NCBI GenBank assembly: GCA_964645715.1
Contig: CAZYAO010000018.1
Coordinates: 5,898-69,897, forward strand
Source of the DNA: JAUMBM01 sp964645715
Lineage (GTDB): Bacteria; Bacteroidota; Bacteroidia; Chitinophagales; Saprospiraceae
Length of the DNA: 64,000 bases
Direction: 5' to 3'
In this document: one piece after another, positions 63,201 to 64,000 of the stretch
Layout of the letters: every line of letters begins with the position of its first letter
Position numbering within the stretch: the stretch's first letter is position 1
Program-made: the position numbers and the translations under genes
The notes under the pieces: generated by a model
The model's input: the letters and a program-made list of their open reading frames with translations, nothing else
What the model was told of the DNA's origin: nothing
The model's database searches: none

Positions 63201-64000
63201 AATGCTGGAAGTACTGCCGGGGCAATAACCCTCTTTTACATTGGTCATCCTGAAGTCGAGACACATGATAGCTACCATGGAGGAGGGGGTAGTAAAATTG
63301 CCGGAAACCAGCAACAGTCCATCCGATAATACTGCAGCGTTCATTGCCTGTGTTAAACCCGCTCCACCACCGAGTGCGGGTGCTTCAAAAGTGTTGTCAA
63401 TGCTACCATTGCTGTTGAGCCGTATAACACCTGTCCGTGGTGACGTGAAACTACCTGTGACGATAATCTTACCGTCATTCAATACTGTAAACGACCTGAC
63501 CTGGCCAGTAAGGGAAGGCGGCGTAAATGTATTATCTTCCGTACCGTCTGCATTCAGTCTTTTCAATAGGCCGCCGAAGCCGCCCACGAGGATTTTGCCA
63601 TCAGACAGCACTTTGACTTCATACACAAACGCTCCCTGAAGCGAAGCAGGTGGAGTAAAAGTATTGTCTGCCAGACCTGTAGCCTTAATGACGCGTTTGA
63701 CACCCAGTGCTCCGCCAATGATGAGTTTGGTGGCATCACTGGGGATAGGGCTTATGGAAAAACATTGTCCCACAAGGGTATTTGGTGCGCCCGGAGGGGC
63801 AAAATTGTTGTCTATCGTACCGTTGGCATTGATGTGAATGATGCCAAAGTAAGGTGCCTGGAAACCACCACCTATGTAGTAGGAGTTATCCGTATCCATG
63901 TAAATATCCTGGACGTAGGCAGCACCTCCTGCACCTGTGAAGGATGGCAGATTACTGTTGAAGGTGTTGTCCATGGTTCCGTCGCTGTTGAGCCGGAAAA
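60222..64000 (-). CDS. Large delta-60-repeat surface protein with HYR and T9SS sorting domain, partial (right edge)
   Basis: At least 1259 C-terminal residues of a secreted giant. The first bases in the window still read FRLNSDGT before MDNTF, the delta-60 repeat consensus, so the gene extends beyond 64000; an internal ATG at 63974 is not the start. In order come at least six delta-60 repeats (SDGKILVGGF, RLNADGTEDNTF), an Ig-like segment, a lectin/LamG-like region beginning LPALWLRADVGV, a DUF8202-like region (ETYLGIKYGSQLLHNYF), Ig/HYR-like modules, a C-terminal lectin-like domain (FTVNSTNCHTP) and a T9SS type A sorting domain (LTYPNPTNGQVIVDM ... AVRTERIIRQ). It is probably a surface or extracellular adhesin or polysaccharide-binding protein. 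Confidence 0.9.
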   Translation of the reverse strand, partial: FRLNSDGTMDNTFNSNLPSFTGAGGAAYVQDIYMDTDNSYYIGGGFQAPYFGIIHINANGTIDNNFAPPGAPNTLVGQCFSISPIPSDATKLIIGGALGVKRVIKATGLADNTFTPPASLQGAFVYEVKVLSDGKILVGGFGGLLKRLNADGTEDNTFTPPSLTGQVRSFTVLNDGKIIVTGSFTSPRTGVIRLNSNGSIDNTFEAPALGGGAGLTQAMNAAVLSDGLLLVSGNFTTPSSMVAIMCLDFRMTNVKEGYCPGSTSSISYRTNNTVTAGNVFSVQLSNANGSFASPTVIGSSTTTSLTGTINITIPSNITFGSGYRMRIVGSNPAYTSPDNGFNIAIGDCPANTGILPALWLRADVGVTQTSGSVSAWADQSGSDNHHRQDTIARRPGFSNVDANFNPSLTFDGNQWVSDTNGILSAGINYTGAQVFLAHNSTTAPNFARGLYGQYVTFDNGDNGRFMAHGEFSDGTQYFGIIGGGNSWVTLAAGADRMNAYVLNTYQLNGSIHKLWFNGGDSLQANFNYNYFTKRTTTHPWAVGAAPEGGAGTAPYGFRQKGAIPEIIVFREALSQSNQFKIETYLGIKYGSQLLHNYFSSAYNGANAASTTVYNIANYGNNVAGIARDDNYRLYQKQSRSQNSVQYARMVTMGVGSIEASNALNTNTLPNNLYLVWGDDAASITEVAGPVANTNRLNRVWKLQASGQPSAEASKPRVQVNFNLTGLSLSGSNLSQYKLIIDRDGDGNFSTGTISEYTLDAASTLTNLVFKNVVWDTDNNGTDHFTLQILQCTFASNAGTIAGVQTICPNTVPAALTSSAAASGQVGVLQYRWQQSTTSATAGFTDIANSNAATYAPGALSQTTWFRRLAGVDCFTDWTNAPASNVIQVTAIDVTPPVVSCSNTSVTFNGQASMPLDVNTFATASDNCAMASLTPSSLSITCAQLGQIVPITVTATDVNGNSATCISQVTVQGLPCGWRQLPNGVNCANGNNVTYNPATQVFTVNSTNCHTPMAAHTSDGFAFAQRTLCGNGSLQAQVTSVNGLGWGGIVMRESNAAGSKKVHLLTNREFYHRREVRNSTNGQSHPQTWRGFDRYWLRLVRVGIDIVGYISPNGVNWTQVLVAKVPLNSCIEMGLITHHSNPWGNMTTTFANVSHTGNSIFYLQDGAPEETFVDTEQVSALTYPNPTNGQVIVDMESYLGERVTLQLTDLYGRQLQSISAEEVESPLLDFDLSNYPAGIYLLRISAEGKAVRTERIIRQ

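Overview
The window looks like a draft-assembly piece of a free-living Bacteroidota chromosome, most likely from the Saprospirales. The evidence is: three large surface proteins with type IX secretion (T9SS) C-terminal sorting domains, one carrying SprB-type repeats; carboxypeptidase-like plus TonB receptors; the DUF3822-rsmD gene pair; and promoters with TTTG and TAnnTTTG elements. The sequence is fairly GC-rich, with several compact intergenic hairpins. No tRNA or rRNA gene, CRISPR array, prophage or IS element was seen. Five 100-N scaffold gaps are present. Three are flanked by exact 55-bp duplications and are probably not real gaps. The other two remove the middle of tsaD and rsmD.

Layout. 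1-8000: a cut-off ABC ATPase, an SprB-repeat T9SS cargo, an aldehyde dehydrogenase-DUF779 pair and a divergent AraC regulator. 8000-13200: a 1234-residue protein that is two tandem TPR/HTH lipoprotein regulators fused in frame, then an uncharacterised membrane-anchored protein. 13200-31400: mostly housekeeping genes (YgiQ-like radical SAM protein, NamZ-like muramidase, DnaQ/GIY-YIG nuclease, DUF697 protein, tsaD, DUF3822, rsmD, a D-2-hydroxyacid dehydrogenase, a TonB receptor, rpe, a MobA-like enzyme, rbfA, recG, a rhodanese) plus a candidate 6S RNA. 31700-34620: a MerC-TonB receptor pair behind a palindromic, probably metal-responsive operator. 34640-36080: an uncharacterised helical protein.

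36605-55677 is the most interesting region. A lone LytTR DNA-binding domain and two paralogous outer-membrane barrels precede twelve tightly spaced co-directional genes. These encode a zinc-ribbon/FHA protein, a Ser/Thr kinase with C-terminal FHA, a MotB-like coiled-coil protein, a MotA/ExbB-like protein, a PP2C phosphatase joined through a membrane segment to a SPOR domain, a second kinase joined through a membrane segment to WG-like repeats, a T9SS cargo, an outer-membrane protein, a TssR-like protein, an ABC ATPase, an FtsX-like permease and a lipoprotein. Kinase, phosphatase, FHA, ABC pair and lipoprotein match in kind the threonine-phosphorylation and TagQRST modules of type VI secretion. 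TssR is known from Bacteroidota T6SS. No T6SS sheath, tube, baseplate or ClpV gene is present here. I infer a stand-alone phosphorylation-controlled envelope machine, possibly powered by the MotA/MotB-like pair.

55790-64000: a papain-family lipoprotein protease, a possible 43-codon ORF, a tyrosine recombinase with an altered active site, a bestrophin-family channel and the C-terminal part of a large delta-60-repeat T9SS protein that runs off the right edge.
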